Below are positions 16,444 to 24,876 of a stretch of 64,000 nt of DNA, piece after piece. The stretch is from the NCBI RefSeq assembly GCF_004684775.1, contig NZ_SRIC01000001.1, positions 1-64,000 on the forward strand. The letters run 5' to 3'. The DNA comes from Streptomyces sp. MZ04 (GTDB taxonomy: Bacteria > Actinomycetota > Actinomycetes > Streptomycetales > Streptomycetaceae). Position 1 is the first letter of the stretch, and each line of letters starts with the position of its first letter. A program made the position numbers and the translations under genes. Below the pieces are notes generated by a model, which saw nothing but the letters and a program-made list of their open reading frames with translations, had not been told where the DNA came from and ran no database searches.

Positions 16444-17214
16444 ATGAGGCACGTGAAGGAGTACGTGATCGCTGAGGCGCGGGCGACGGGCGCGGCCGAG
16501 CCGCCGTCGCCGGGTGCCGCAGAGCCGCCGTCGCCGGGTGCAGCAGAGTCGACGCCCCCGCCTGCCGAAGAGTCGACGCCCCCGCCTGTCGAAGGGTCGA
16601 CGCCCCCGCCTGTCGAAGAGTCGACGCCCCCACCCGCCCCCGGCGCGGAGCGGTACGCCGCCCTCGACTTCGCCAACAGCGCCATCGCCCTGCCCGGCGG
16701 CCAGTTCACCGACCTCCTCGGCACCCCGGCCGCCGCCAACCAGTGGCTCTTCGCGCACGACCTCGCCCCGGCCGACGCCGGACTCCAGGAGATGTGTACG
16801 GCCCAACTCCGCGCCCTGCGGGAGCAGATCCGCTCCCTGCTCGCCGCCCGGGTCGACGGATGCCCGCCCCCGTCGAGCGCGCTCGCCGCACTCAACGAGG
16901 CACTGACCAGAGCGCCCGCGGCCACCCTGCTGCACTGGGACCCCGCCCGCGGGCTGTACCGGGCCGCCTCCCACCCCACGACGCAGATCGTCGAGCACGC
17001 CCTGGCGACCCTCGCCGCCGACGCCGCCGACCTGCTCACCGGCCCCGCCGCCGACCGCCTCACCGCCTGCGGCTCCGCCCCCTGCAACCGCTACCTGCTG
17101 CGGCACGGCCGCCGCCACTGGTGCTCCACCCGCTGCGGCGACCGCGCCCGAGCGGCCCGCGCGTACGCCCGACGTACGCGGCCGGGGTCGGGGTCGGGGT
17201 CGGAGTCGGACTGA
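16444..17214 (+). CDS. CGNR zinc-finger (ABATE domain) regulator
   Basis: A 256-residue protein. The C-terminus has the CGNR zinc finger: CGSAPCNRYLL then HWCSTRCGDRARAARAYARR, with four cysteines. The middle, from ALDFANSAIAL to about residue 195, is the ABATE-type ligand domain. The N-terminal ~60 residues are an unusual Ser-Thr-Pro-rich repeat (ESTPPPxE-like units) encoded by a 24-bp tandem repeat at about 16545-16640. ATG 16444 has GAGGGC upstream; ATG 16426 would also work. Likely controls the divergent metallo-hydrolase gene. Confidence 0.87.
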   Translation: MRHVKEYVIAEARATGAAEPPSPGAAEPPSPGAAESTPPPAEESTPPPVEGSTPPPVEESTPPPAPGAERYAALDFANSAIALPGGQFTDLLGTPAAANQWLFAHDLAPADAGLQEMCTAQLRALREQIRSLLAARVDGCPPPSSALAALNEALTRAPAATLLHWDPARGLYRAASHPTTQIVEHALATLAADAADLLTGPAADRLTACGSAPCNRYLLRHGRRHWCSTRCGDRARAARAYARRTRPGSGSGSESD

Positions 17215-17381
17215 GCGGGTCCACCTCGGGGTGTTCCGTGAAGCTGCGGTGGTGATCAGTGGAACGCAAGTCGAACGCACGGCAATGGATCGCTAAGGTA
17301 AATGATCACCGCCCCGCATGAAGCCGAGCAGGAACGCCCTGTTCGGGTGGGGCGATGGACGCAACACCAACGAGGGGATCC

Positions 17382-17954
17382 ATGAAACTGAGCATGCGTC
17401 ACATACCGTCCGTGCCACGCTCGTCCGCCGCGCGGAAGGCCGTCGCGGCCGCACTGGTCGGCGCGACCGTCGCCGGCACCGCGGTCCTGGCCGCGACCCC
17501 GGCCTCCGCGCTGAGCTGGAAGTGCAACTCCAGCTCCCGCACCATCGACGACGCTGGCTACTCCGGTCCCTGGGGCGACAACTGGGACTTCACCGTCAAG
17601 AACTGCGTGGCCCGCTCCGGCGGTTACATCTACGCCAAGGCAACCGTGAGCTGGGACGCCCCGCCGTGGTACGCCGGTACGGACCTGTCGAACACCTTCG
17701 ACAACGCCCACTTCCGGCTGTACGTGAAGCACGCCGACGGCGGCGCGGACACCGTACTCGGCAAGAAGACGTTCTACATCCAGGACAACCTGGCGACCAT
17801 GAACGGCAGCGGCAACGGCTCGTGGACCACGTCCACGGCGAAGAAGTACGTGGGCGGCAAGAGCGCGTACACCGACGGCGCCCTGCTGCTCGACTGGAAC
17901 AACGACGGGGATGACGCGCGCCACTACGGCTTCGAGGGCTCCGGTTCGAAGTGA
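17382..17954 (+). CDS. Small secreted protein of unknown function
   Basis: A 190-residue protein with a clear Sec signal: basic start, hydrophobic AAALVGATVAGTAVLAATP and cleavage site ASA-L. The mature part (~150 residues) has two cysteines (KCNSSS and KNCVAR) that could form a disulphide and many aromatic and Gly/Asn residues, suggesting a beta-rich extracellular protein. GAGGGG (17372-17377) precedes ATG 17382. No catalytic motif is recognised. Downstream is a strong bidirectional terminator. Confidence 0.8.
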   Translation: MKLSMRHIPSVPRSSAARKAVAAALVGATVAGTAVLAATPASALSWKCNSSSRTIDDAGYSGPWGDNWDFTVKNCVARSGGYIYAKATVSWDAPPWYAGTDLSNTFDNAHFRLYVKHADGGADTVLGKKTFYIQDNLATMNGSGNGSWTTSTAKKYVGGKSAYTDGALLLDWNNDGDDARHYGFEGSGSK

Positions 17955-18012
17955 CGCGAGCCTGAATACAAGTGACGCGTCCCTGACTCCAGGGGCACCA
18001 CACTGAACACAG

Positions 18013-18048
18013 CGAGGGCCGCCACCCCGACCGGGACGGCGGCCCTCG
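18013..18048. terminator. Bidirectional hairpin terminator
   Basis: CGAGGGCCGCC (18013-18023) pairs perfectly with GGCGGCCCTCG (18038-18048). It lies between the convergent secreted-protein and MFS genes and can serve both. Confidence 0.85.
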
Positions 18049-18056
18049 CCACAGTC

Positions 18057-19256
18057 TCAGCCGGCCCGGCGCGCCCGGTCGAGGAGGACGAGCGGAACAG
18101 CGGCCACGGCGAGGGCGGCCCCGATCCAGCCGACCGAGGTGAGCGAGGCGCCTTGGGTGAACGCGGCTGCTGCCAGTACGGGGGTGATGCTGATGCCCAG
18201 CTGGAACGCCGACACGGTCGTGGCGCCGGCGAGGGTCGGGGCATCGGCCGCGATCGCGAAGACGCGCCCGTAGATCGCGGGGTTCAGCACGAACGCGGCG
18301 ACACCGAGCAGGAACACGGTCGGCACCACGGCCCAGACCTCCTCGACCGCCGCGACCAGCACGACCGACAGGAGCACGATCGCCGTCGCGCCGGTGAGCA
18401 GCGCGAGGTGGGGGCGCCGGTCGGAGACGCGCCCGCCGATGGACAGACCCACAAAGGAGCCGATTCCGAACAGCGCGAGGATCGCAGGGACCCAGACCTC
18501 GGGAAGGGCGGTGATGTCCGTGAGCATCGCCGCCAGATAGTTGAACGAGATCATGTACGCCGCAGTGGTCAGGACAGTGATCGCGAGCATGCTCCAGAGC
18601 GCGGGCCTGCGCATCGTGGCCAGCTCGGCAGACACACACGGCGCGACGGCCGATGAGGCGCCCGACCTGGTGGCGGGAAGCCCGAGAAGGCAACCGGCCA
18701 TCCCAGCGACCGTCAAGACGACGACGGCCCAGAAGCCCCCGCGCCAGTCGGTGAAGTGGCTCAGCAGTGTGCCCGCAGGACCACCGGCGACCATCGCCAG
18801 GCTGAGGCCGCTGACCACGACACCGGAAGCGCGGGCGTTGCGGTCCGGCGTCACCAGGCTGATCGCGGTCACCGACGCGACGGCGAAGAACCCCGCGTAG
18901 GCGATGCCCGACACCACTCTCGTGACCAGCAGCACCTGATAGTCGCCGAGCAGCCCGGCGGCCACACCGGCCGCGAAGACGGCCTGCGTGGCCACCAGCG
19001 CGGTGCGGCGCGGCCAGCGCAGGCTGAGCACGGCGAACGGCGGCCCTCCGACCACGACACCGACGGCGAACGCGGTGATGAGCATCCCGGCCGAGGACAG
19101 CGAGACGTCCAAGTCGTCGGCGACGGCGGGCAGTACACCCGCAAGCAGGAACTCCGCGCTTCCCATGGCGAACAGGCTGAAGCCCAGCAGGTAAACGCCT
19201 GCGGGCAGCCGCCCGGAGCCAGTGCTCCGGCCCGACATCGTTTCGGTTCTGACCAT
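18057..19256 (-). CDS. MFS drug-efflux transporter (DHA1/CmlR-like)
   Basis: A 399-residue membrane protein with twelve predicted helices. The start of helix 1 (FSLFAMGSAEFLLAGVLPAVADDLDVS) and FAVGVVVGGPPFAVLSLRWPRR match the drug:proton antiporter family that includes Streptomyces chloramphenicol exporters. ATG 19256 has GAGGG 10 bp upstream. A trinucleotide-repeat stretch (19270-19320) precedes it. Divergent from a cupin/XRE regulator, which probably controls it. Substrate not predictable. Confidence 0.88.
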   Translation of the reverse strand: MVRTETMSGRSTGSGRLPAGVYLLGFSLFAMGSAEFLLAGVLPAVADDLDVSLSSAGMLITAFAVGVVVGGPPFAVLSLRWPRRTALVATQAVFAAGVAAGLLGDYQVLLVTRVVSGIAYAGFFAVASVTAISLVTPDRNARASGVVVSGLSLAMVAGGPAGTLLSHFTDWRGGFWAVVVLTVAGMAGCLLGLPATRSGASSAVAPCVSAELATMRRPALWSMLAITVLTTAAYMISFNYLAAMLTDITALPEVWVPAILALFGIGSFVGLSIGGRVSDRRPHLALLTGATAIVLLSVVLVAAVEEVWAVVPTVFLLGVAAFVLNPAIYGRVFAIAADAPTLAGATTVSAFQLGISITPVLAAAAFTQGASLTSVGWIGAALAVAAVPLVLLDRARRAG

Positions 19257-19269
19257 CAGGACCCACCCT

Positions 19270-19320
19270 CTTCGTCATCGTCATCGTCATCGTCTTCGTC
19301 ATCGGCTTCGTCTTCATCGA
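19270..19320. repeat. GAC/GAT trinucleotide-rich stretch
   Basis: The plus strand reads repeated tcgtcatcgtca-type triplets for about 50 bases just upstream of the MFS start. On the minus strand one frame would encode an Asp/Glu run, but that frame runs into the regulator gene and lacks a credible start. Treated as a low-complexity leader. Confidence 0.6.
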
Positions 19321-19433
19321 GCCCGTAGCGGTGGTCCATCCGGATCACGACGGCAGCCCAAAGGATCGGGAGATGCGCAGGGCCCCGACAAAAACCGTTG
19401 CCGTTTCCGGGACATGTTGATTCCCTGCCGACC

Positions 19434-20018
19434 ATGGACGAGCAACCGAGTGTCGACGCCGTGATCGAGCAGATCGCCCCCCGCCTGCGACGTGCCCGCG
19501 AGAAGAAGGACATCAGCCTGGCCGAACTCGCCCGCGCCACGGGCATCTCGACCAGCACGCTGTCCCGGCTGGAATCCGCTCAGCGCAAGCCGAGCCTCGA
19601 ACTCCTCCTGCCGATCACCGCGGCCCTCGGTATCCCGCTCGACGAGATCGTCGCCGCACCACGGATCCTCGATCCGCGCGTGCCGCAGAAGCCCACGAGG
19701 AAAGACGGCCGAGTGCTGATCCCGTTGTCACGGCAGCAAGCGGAGCCACGTGCCTACAAGTTGACGATCCCGGCGCACGACACCGAACCCCATCTACGCA
19801 CCCACGCGGGCCACGAATGGCTCTTCGTACTGCGCGGGCGGCTTCGCGTGAAGCTGGGCGACGGCGACTTCGTCGCCGGACCGGGCGAGGCGGTCGAGTT
19901 CGACTGCAACATCCCGCACTGGTTCGGTGCGGCGGGCCGGGGCAGCGTCGAGGTGCTCAGCCTCTTCGGGAAGCAGGGCGAACGCATTCACTTCCTGTCC
20001 CGGAATCGGCAACAGTAA
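19434..20018 (+). CDS. XRE-family regulator with cupin domain
   Basis: A 194-residue regulator. The N-terminal helix-turn-helix is RRAREKKDISLAELARATGI, followed by STLSRLESAQRKPSLELLLPI; residues ~105-190 form a cupin barrel (HLRTHAGHEWLFVLRGRLRV, GEAVEFDCNIPHWFG) with His ligands. Members of this family sense small molecules or metals. ATG 19434 matches the domain start; no clear ribosome site is seen, so translation may be leaderless. Divergent from the MFS exporter. Confidence 0.88.
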   Translation: MDEQPSVDAVIEQIAPRLRRAREKKDISLAELARATGISTSTLSRLESAQRKPSLELLLPITAALGIPLDEIVAAPRILDPRVPQKPTRKDGRVLIPLSRQQAEPRAYKLTIPAHDTEPHLRTHAGHEWLFVLRGRLRVKLGDGDFVAGPGEAVEFDCNIPHWFGAAGRGSVEVLSLFGKQGERIHFLSRNRQQ

Positions 20019-20068
20019 TGGTCGGCTGAGGCGCGCTCGGCGCAGCCTGTGCCCCGGAGGTGATCGCA

Positions 20069-20308
20069 GTGAGCGACACGCAGAAGAACGGGCAGACGAC
20101 AGGGCAGAACACATACGACGCCGTCGTCATAGGGGTGCGCAGGACCGTCGGCAACGTCGCCGACGCGCGAGCGCTGGTTATCTCCGCCGCGGGCATGGGC
20201 GCGACGGCGGCTTTCGCGCTCAACCACGACCTGGTCGACGCGGAGGTGGAGCGGTCCGTAACCGAGCTGAGGGCCGCCACCTCGTACCGAGGCGGCGGCC
20301 CTCACTGA
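20069..20308 (+). CDS. Small protein of unknown function
   Basis: A 79-residue protein. GGAGG (20056-20060) is 8 bp upstream of GTG 20069, which fixes the start. The centre (ARALVISAAGMGATAAFALN) is mildly hydrophobic. No known motif. Its last codons (LRAATSYRGGGPH) form the terminator hairpin described separately, so coding and termination signals overlap. Confidence 0.65.
   Translation: MSDTQKNGQTTGQNTYDAVVIGVRRTVGNVADARALVISAAGMGATAAFALNHDLVDAEVERSVTELRAATSYRGGGPH
20268..20304. terminator. Terminator hairpin inside a coding 3' end, also serving glnA
   Basis: TGAGGGCCGCC (20268-20278) pairs perfectly with GGCGGCCCTCA (20294-20304). It ends 2 bp before the stop TGA (20306-20308) of the small gene and 30 bp past the glnA stop on the other strand. 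It can terminate both convergent transcripts. Confidence 0.8.
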
Positions 20309-20333
20309 TTTCCGCAGGTCACGACCCAGCGGC

Positions 20334-21743
20334 TTAGATGTCGAAGTACAGCTCGAACTCGTGCGGGTGCGGCCGCAGCTGGATCGGGGCGATCTCGTTC
20401 GTGCGCTTGTAGTCGATCCACGTCTCGATCAGGTCGGACGTGAAGACGCCGCCCGCCTGGAGGTACTCGTTGTCCGTCTCGAGGGCGTCGAGGACCGCCG
20501 GGAGCGAGGTCGGGACCTGGGCGACGCCCGCGTGCTCCTCGGGGGCCAGCTCGTAGAGGTCCTTGTCGATCGGCTCCGGCGGCTCGATCTTGTTCTTGAC
20601 GCCGTCCAGGCCCGCGAGGAGGAGCGCCGAGAACGCCAGGTACGGGTTCGAGGACGGGTCCGGGGCACGGAACTCGACGCGCTTGGCCTTCGGGTTCGAG
20701 CCCGTGATCGGGATACGCATGGCCGCGGAGCGGTTGCGCTGCGAGTAGACCATGTTGACCGGGGCCTCGAAGCCGGGGACCAGGCGGTGGTAGGAGTTCA
20801 CCGTCGGGTTGGTGAAGGCCAGCAGCGACGGGGCGTGCTTGAGGATGCCGCCGATGTAGTAGCGGGCGGTGTCCGAGAGGCCCGCGTAGCCCTGCTCGTC
20901 GTAGAACAGCGGGTCGCCGTTGGCCCACAGCGACTGGTGGACGTGCATGCCCGAGCCGTTGTCGCCGAAGATCGGCTTCGGCATGAAGGTCGCGGTCTTG
21001 TCGTTGCGCCAGGCGACGTTCTTCACGATGTACTTGAAGAGCATCAGGTCGTCGGCCGCGGCGAGCAGCGTGTTGAACTTGTAGTTGATCTCCGCCTGGC
21101 CGGCCGTGCCGACCTCGTGGTGCTGGCGCTCGACCTGGAGGCCCTGCTTGTCCAGCTCCAAGGAGATCTCGGCACGCAGGTCGGCGAAGTGGTCGACCGG
21201 CGGGGTCGGGAAGTAGCCACCCTTGTAGCGGACCTTGTAGCCGCGGTTGTTCTCGGTCGAGCCGGTGTTCCAGGCGCCGGCCTCGGAGTCGATGTGGTAG
21301 AAGCTCTCGTTCGCCGACGTCTGGAAGCGGACGTTGTCGAAGACGTAGAACTCGGCCTCGGGGCCGAAGTACGCGGTGTCGGCGATCCCCGTCGAGGCCA
21401 GGTACGCCTCCGCCTTCTTCGCCACGTTCCGCGGGTCACGGCTGTACTGCTCGCCCGTGATCGGGTCGTGGATGAAGAAGTTGATGTTGACGGTCTTGTC
21501 GCGGCGGAAGGGGTCGACCCGGGCGGTCGACAGGTCCGCGCGCAGCGCCATGTCGGACTCGTGGATGGCCTGGAACCCGCGGATCGACGAGCCGTCGAAG
21601 GCCAGCTCCTCGTTCGGGTCGAACGCCGCTGCCGGGATGGTGAAGTGCTGCATCACTCCGGGCAGGTCGCAGAACCGGACATCTACGAACTTCACGTCCT
21701 CGTCCGCGATGAACTTCTTTGCGTCGTCGGCGTTCTGGAACAT
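20334..21743 (-). CDS. glnA: Glutamine synthetase type I
   Basis: A 469-residue dodecameric GSI, the exact usual length. Motifs: [11 protein letters not shown]-like ([11 protein letters not shown]), [47 protein letters not shown], and the adenylylation loop [11 protein letters not shown] containing the modifiable tyrosine. ATG 21743 follows GGAGGAG. Assimilates ammonium into glutamine; activity in Streptomyces is modulated by adenylylation. A GlnR-type operator lies at 21845-21882, so glnA and glnII share nitrogen control. Confidence 0.98.
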   Translation of the reverse strand: MFQNADDAKKFIADEDVKFVDVRFCDLPGVMQHFTIPAAAFDPNEELAFDGSSIRGFQAIHESDMALRADLSTARVDPFRRDKTVNINFFIHDPITGEQYSRDPRNVAKKAEAYLASTGIADTAYFGPEAEFYVFDNVRFQTSANESFYHIDSEAGAWNTGSTENNRGYKVRYKGGYFPTPPVDHFADLRAEISLELDKQGLQVERQHHEVGTAGQAEINYKFNTLLAAADDLMLFKYIVKNVAWRNDKTATFMPKPIFGDNGSGMHVHQSLWANGDPLFYDEQGYAGLSDTARYYIGGILKHAPSLLAFTNPTVNSYHRLVPGFEAPVNMVYSQRNRSAAMRIPITGSNPKAKRVEFRAPDPSSNPYLAFSALLLAGLDGVKNKIEPPEPIDKDLYELAPEEHAGVAQVPTSLPAVLDALETDNEYLQAGGVFTSDLIETWIDYKRTNEIAPIQLRPHPHEFELYFDI

Positions 21744-21844
21744 CCAACTCCTCCTACTCCCGGCCCCCAGGTGGGTACGGGGTTGCAGCTCGTTGTGCGG
21801 CCAGTGCGGTGGCACACGCTGGGACCCGACCATAGGGACGGGGG

Positions 21845-21882
21845 ATTTCTCAAGCATGACCCATTTGTTTCGCCGAAGTTAA
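21845..21882 (-). promoter_or_regulatory. GlnR-type operator upstream of glnA
   Basis: On the minus strand: TTAAC (21882-21878), GAAAC (21871-21867), GTCAT (21860-21856), GAAAT (21849-21845), each separated by exactly 6 bp. This is the same 11-bp-period design as at glnII and matches the Streptomyces GlnR consensus better there (GAAAC exact). Located 102-139 bp upstream of the start. Confidence 0.85.
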
Positions 21883-21961
21883 CCGGGCCGGGTGCGAGGC
21901 GGGCGCCATTCGTCCTACCCCGCCCGTCCTCGTACGAAATCGGGCGCAGTACCGTGGACGG

Positions 21962-22429
21962 GTGGACAACAGGAAAGTAATCGGATCGTGGCTGTCCGGC
22001 CCGCGTGCGGCGGCAGAGGACGCGGGCGTCGACTTCGGCTATCGGGGCGAGCAGCTCGGCCTGCCGGAGGAGGGGCCGGGTTCGGTCGCGCGGCCGGGGC
22101 GCCGGATCGGCGCCGTCGTCGTCGACTGGGCCCTGTGCCTGTTCATCGCATACGGCCTGCTCGCGCGCGGTGACCAGCAGGCGATGGGCAACTGGGGCCT
22201 GGGGGTCTTCCTCGCGCTCAACGTGCTGACCGTCGGCACCGTCGGCTGCACCCCGGGCAAGGCGCTCTTCAAGCTGCGCGTCGTCGCCGAGGGCGGCGGC
22301 CGGCTCGGCATGGGCTGGACCGTCGTCCGCAGCCTGCTGCTCTGCCTCGCCATCCCGGCCCTGATCTGGGACCGAGACGGCCGTGGCCTGCACGACCGCC
22401 TCGCCCGCGCGGTCCAGGTGCGGATCTGA
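21962..22429 (+). CDS. RDD-family membrane protein
   Basis: A 155-residue membrane protein. PGRRIGAVVVDWALCLFIAYGLL contains the Arg...Asp of the RDD domain, followed by helices around LGVFLALNVLTVGTVGCTPGKALFKLRVV and LLLCLAIPALIW, and the terminal RDGRGLHDRLARA carries the last conserved Asp. GTG 21962. Gene position next to glnA is conserved in Streptomyces as I recall. Function of RDD proteins here is not known; transport is often proposed. Confidence 0.9.
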   Translation: MDNRKVIGSWLSGPRAAAEDAGVDFGYRGEQLGLPEEGPGSVARPGRRIGAVVVDWALCLFIAYGLLARGDQQAMGNWGLGVFLALNVLTVGTVGCTPGKALFKLRVVAEGGGRLGMGWTVVRSLLLCLAIPALIWDRDGRGLHDRLARAVQVRI

Positions 22430-22439
22430 TCGTTTCCGT

Positions 22440-22529
22440 ACGACGTAGGCCCCGGAATCCGCACGACGAAGGCCCCGGAATCCGAACGACGAAGGCCCCG
22501 GAACCGCTTCGGTTCCGGGGCCTTCGTCG
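22440..22529. terminator. 20-bp-stem terminator with repeated 5' arm
   Basis: CGACGAAGGCCCCGGAACCG (22487-22506) pairs perfectly with its complement at 22510-22529 across a 3-nt loop. The left arm is the third unit of a 23-bp tandem repeat (22440-22462, 22463-22485, 22486-22506), so earlier copies could pair with the same right arm. It serves the convergent RDD and DUF4191 genes. Confidence 0.9.
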
Positions 22530-22543
22530 ACGTAGAGACAGGG

Positions 22544-23245
22544 TCAGCGCATCTTCGGTCCGCCGCGAGGCATCCGCATGCCCTTCGGCATCGGCCCCTT
22601 CGGCAGCGGCATGTTGCTCATCAGGTCGCCCATCGCGCGCAGCCGGTCGTTGGTCGCCGTGACCTGCGGGCCCTGGAGGACGCGGGGGAGCTTCAGAAGC
22701 GTCGTACGCAGCTTCTTCAGCGGGACCTCGCCCTCGCCGGTGCCGACGATGACGTCATGCACCGGGACGTCGGAGACGACGCGCGCCATCTTCTTCTTCT
22801 CGGCGGCCAGCAGGCTCTTCACCCGGTTCGGGTTGCCCTCGGCCACGAGCACGATGCCCGCCTTGCCGACCGTGCGGTGCACGACGTCCTGGCTGCGGTT
22901 CATCGCCACCGCCGGAGTCGTCGTCCAGCCGCGGCCGATCTTGTCGAGCACCGCGGCCGCCGCACCGGGCTGGCCCTCCATCTGCCCGAAGGCGGCCCGC
23001 TCGGCCCTGCGCCCGAAGACGATCGCCATCGCGAGGAAGGCGAGCACAAAGCCGAGAATGCCGAGATAGATCGGGTGGCCGATCGCGAAACCGATCGCGA
23101 GGAAGACACCGAAGGTGACGATTCCCACAGCCGCGATGACAAGCCCGATCCGCGGATCGGCCTTGCGGGTCATCTTGTAGGTCAGAGCGATCTGCTTGAG
23201 TCGCCCGGGGTTCGCGGCGTCCGCCGCGGTTTCCTTCCTCGCCAT
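22544..23245 (-). CDS. DUF4191 membrane protein
   Basis: A 233-residue protein with two adjacent transmembrane helices (residues ~33-80: IGLVIAAVGIVTFGVFLAIGF and IYLGILGFVLAFLAMAIVFG) and a long cytosolic tail, including NPNRVKSLLAAEKKKMARV. The family is actinobacterial and found next to lipA/glnA. The C-terminus is Met/Pro/Lys-rich (PKGPMPKGMRMPRGG). ATG 23245. Function unknown. Confidence 0.88.
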   Translation of the reverse strand: MARKETAADAANPGRLKQIALTYKMTRKADPRIGLVIAAVGIVTFGVFLAIGFAIGHPIYLGILGFVLAFLAMAIVFGRRAERAAFGQMEGQPGAAAAVLDKIGRGWTTTPAVAMNRSQDVVHRTVGKAGIVLVAEGNPNRVKSLLAAEKKKMARVVSDVPVHDVIVGTGEGEVPLKKLRTTLLKLPRVLQGPQVTATNDRLRAMGDLMSNMPLPKGPMPKGMRMPRGGPKMR

Positions 23246-23275
23246 GTCCTGAAGTCTACGTGTCCCTGGAAGTGA

Positions 23276-23479
23276 CTACGACGTGCGGGTTGTCATCGCC
23301 TCTTCGAGCACGCGCAGCGCCTCGGCCCGGTCCTTGGCGCGGCGCCGGTCGTCGAGCACGGACGTCCAGGCGTTGCGGCGTGCGGTGCGCTGGCCGCCGC
23401 TCATGAGCAGCGACTCGACGGCACGCAGTGCGTCGGTGACGGACGGGATGGCGGTGGCGCGTACGGGCGCGGCCTGCAT
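23276..23479 (-). CDS. Small conserved-type protein of unknown function
   Basis: A 67-residue protein upstream of DUF4191 on the same strand. AGGAGGG lies about 10 bp before ATG 23479, a strong ribosome site. Sequence is Ala/Arg-rich and helical (ALRAVESLLMSGGQRTARRN, DRAEALRVLEEAM). No motif recognised. Position between lipA and DUF4191 is shared with Streptomyces relatives as I recall. Confidence 0.7.
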   Translation of the reverse strand: MQAAPVRATAIPSVTDALRAVESLLMSGGQRTARRNAWTSVLDDRRRAKDRAEALRVLEEAMTTRTS

Positions 23480-23809
23480 GGTGGGGCCCTCCTGAGCGGC
23501 TATGGGTAGGGCTGTACGTGGGGTAATTCCAGGGTCACTGATTGGTGTTACCAGGGCGTGACCGACCGGTCAAACACCGATGAAACCTTGACGCTGAGCC
23601 CCAAAACGCTGATGCGGCCCATACGGTCCCCTCACCTGCGGGGACTGCGTGGACCGCATCATCTCGGCTACTACTGGCCGGTAGTTACTTGTGCGCCGAT
23701 TCACACAGTCGGGCTCCCGACCGGATCACACGGCTCGGATCACACGGCTCGGATCACACGGCTCGGATCACACAGCTCGGATCACACAGCTCGGATCACA
23801 CCGACCGGA
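23480..23809. other. 330-bp intergenic region between lipA and small gene
   Basis: No coding sequence is supported. The half near 23480 holds the promoter of the small gene, including a TGACC-n4-GGTCA inverted repeat (23559-23572). A weak ACTAC-n6-GTAGT repeat lies at 23670-23685. The rest (23722-23819) is the tandem array at the lipA 3' end. Confidence 0.55.
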
Positions 23810-23819
23810 TCACACCGCC
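23722..23819. repeat. 14-bp tandem array of 7 units covering the lipA stop
   Basis: Units of cggatcacacggct at 23722, 23736, 23750, then variants at 23764, 23778, 23792 and 23806. The last unit contains the lipA stop (TCA on plus, 23810-23812) and final codons; every unit carries the same TCA. There are no spacers, so it is not a CRISPR array. Confidence 0.95.
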
Positions 23820-24775
23820 TGCGAGGCGACGTACGCGCCACGCTTCTCGATCGCCATCTGGTAGAGACGGCCGGCCCGGTACGAGGAGCGGACCAGCGGG
23901 CCGGACATGACCCCGGAGAAGCCGATCTCCTCGGCCTCCTCCTTCAGCTCCACGAACTCTGCGGGCTTGGCCCAGCGCTCCACGGGGTGGTGGCGCGGCG
24001 TCGGGCGCAGGTACTGGGTGATCGTGATGAGCTCGCAGCCCGCGTCGTGCAGGGCGTGCAGCGCCTCGCTGATCTCCTCGCGCTCCTCGCCCATGCCGAG
24101 GATGAGGTTCGACTTGGTGACCAGACCGGCCTCGCGGGCGCGGGTGATGACCTCGAGCGAGCGCTCGAAGCGGAAGCCGGGGCGGATCCGCTTGAAGATG
24201 CGCGGCACGGTCTCCACGTTGTGCCCGAGGACCTCGGGGCGGGACGAGAAGACCTCGGCCAGCTGGTCCGGGTCCGCGTTGAAGTCGGGGATGAGGAGCT
24301 CGACCTTGGTCTGGCCCTCGGCGCGGTCCGCCGTCATCGCGTGGATCTGGCGCACGGTCTCCGCGTACAGCCAGGCGCCGCCGTCCTCCAGGTCGTCGCG
24401 GGCGACGCCGGTGATCGTGGCGTAGTTCAGGTCCATCGTCACGACGGACTCGCCCACGCGGCGCGGCTCGTCGCGGTCGAGGGCCTGCGGCTTGCCCGTG
24501 TCGATCTGGCAGAAGTCGCAGCGCCGGGTGCACTGGTCACCGCCGATGAGGAAGGTGGCCTCGCGGTCTTCCCAGCACTCGTAGATGTTGGGACAGCCCG
24601 CCTCCTGGCAGACCGTGTGCAGACCCTCGCTCTTCACGAGGTTCTGCATCTTCGTGTACTCGGGGCCCATTTTCGCCCGGGTCTTGATCCACTCGGGCTT
24701 GCGCTCGATGGGGGTCTGGGCGTTCCGGACCTCCAGGCGCAGCATCTTGCGTCCGTCGGGTGCGACTGCGGACAC
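23810..24775 (-). CDS. lipA: Lipoyl synthase
   Basis: A 321-residue radical-SAM enzyme that inserts two sulfurs into octanoyl groups on E2/GcvH lipoyl domains. The auxiliary cluster motif is [12 protein letters not shown], the SAM cluster motif CTRRCDFC; further motifs are [14 protein letters not shown] and the C-terminal [11 protein letters not shown] with the conserved serine. GTG 24775 is preferred (GGGAG just upstream) over ATG 24811, which would add 12 residues. Pairs with lipB upstream; supplies the cofactor for the E2 gene at 44.5 kb. Confidence 0.97.
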   Translation of the reverse strand: MSAVAPDGRKMLRLEVRNAQTPIERKPEWIKTRAKMGPEYTKMQNLVKSEGLHTVCQEAGCPNIYECWEDREATFLIGGDQCTRRCDFCQIDTGKPQALDRDEPRRVGESVVTMDLNYATITGVARDDLEDGGAWLYAETVRQIHAMTADRAEGQTKVELLIPDFNADPDQLAEVFSSRPEVLGHNVETVPRIFKRIRPGFRFERSLEVITRAREAGLVTKSNLILGMGEEREEISEALHALHDAGCELITITQYLRPTPRHHPVERWAKPAEFVELKEEAEEIGFSGVMSGPLVRSSYRAGRLYQMAIEKRGAYVASQAV

Positions 24776-24876
24776 ATCGGCTCCCTGTAGCTTCGATTCT
24801 TCGGCGTACATCAGGGTACGCCCGTGATGTCGTTGGGCTTACGTCTGGCCAACCTGCGGCCGGCGGGGCGCATTCC

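Noticed and set aside
19256-19558. Small acidic protein with Asp/Glu run
   Set aside because: The frame overlaps the cupin regulator antisense and the promoter region; the acidic run comes from a trinucleotide-rich leader and no ribosome site precedes a start.
23722-23819. Possible CRISPR array
   Set aside because: Units are 14 bp and contiguous with no spacers, and they include the lipA stop codon; no cas genes nearby.
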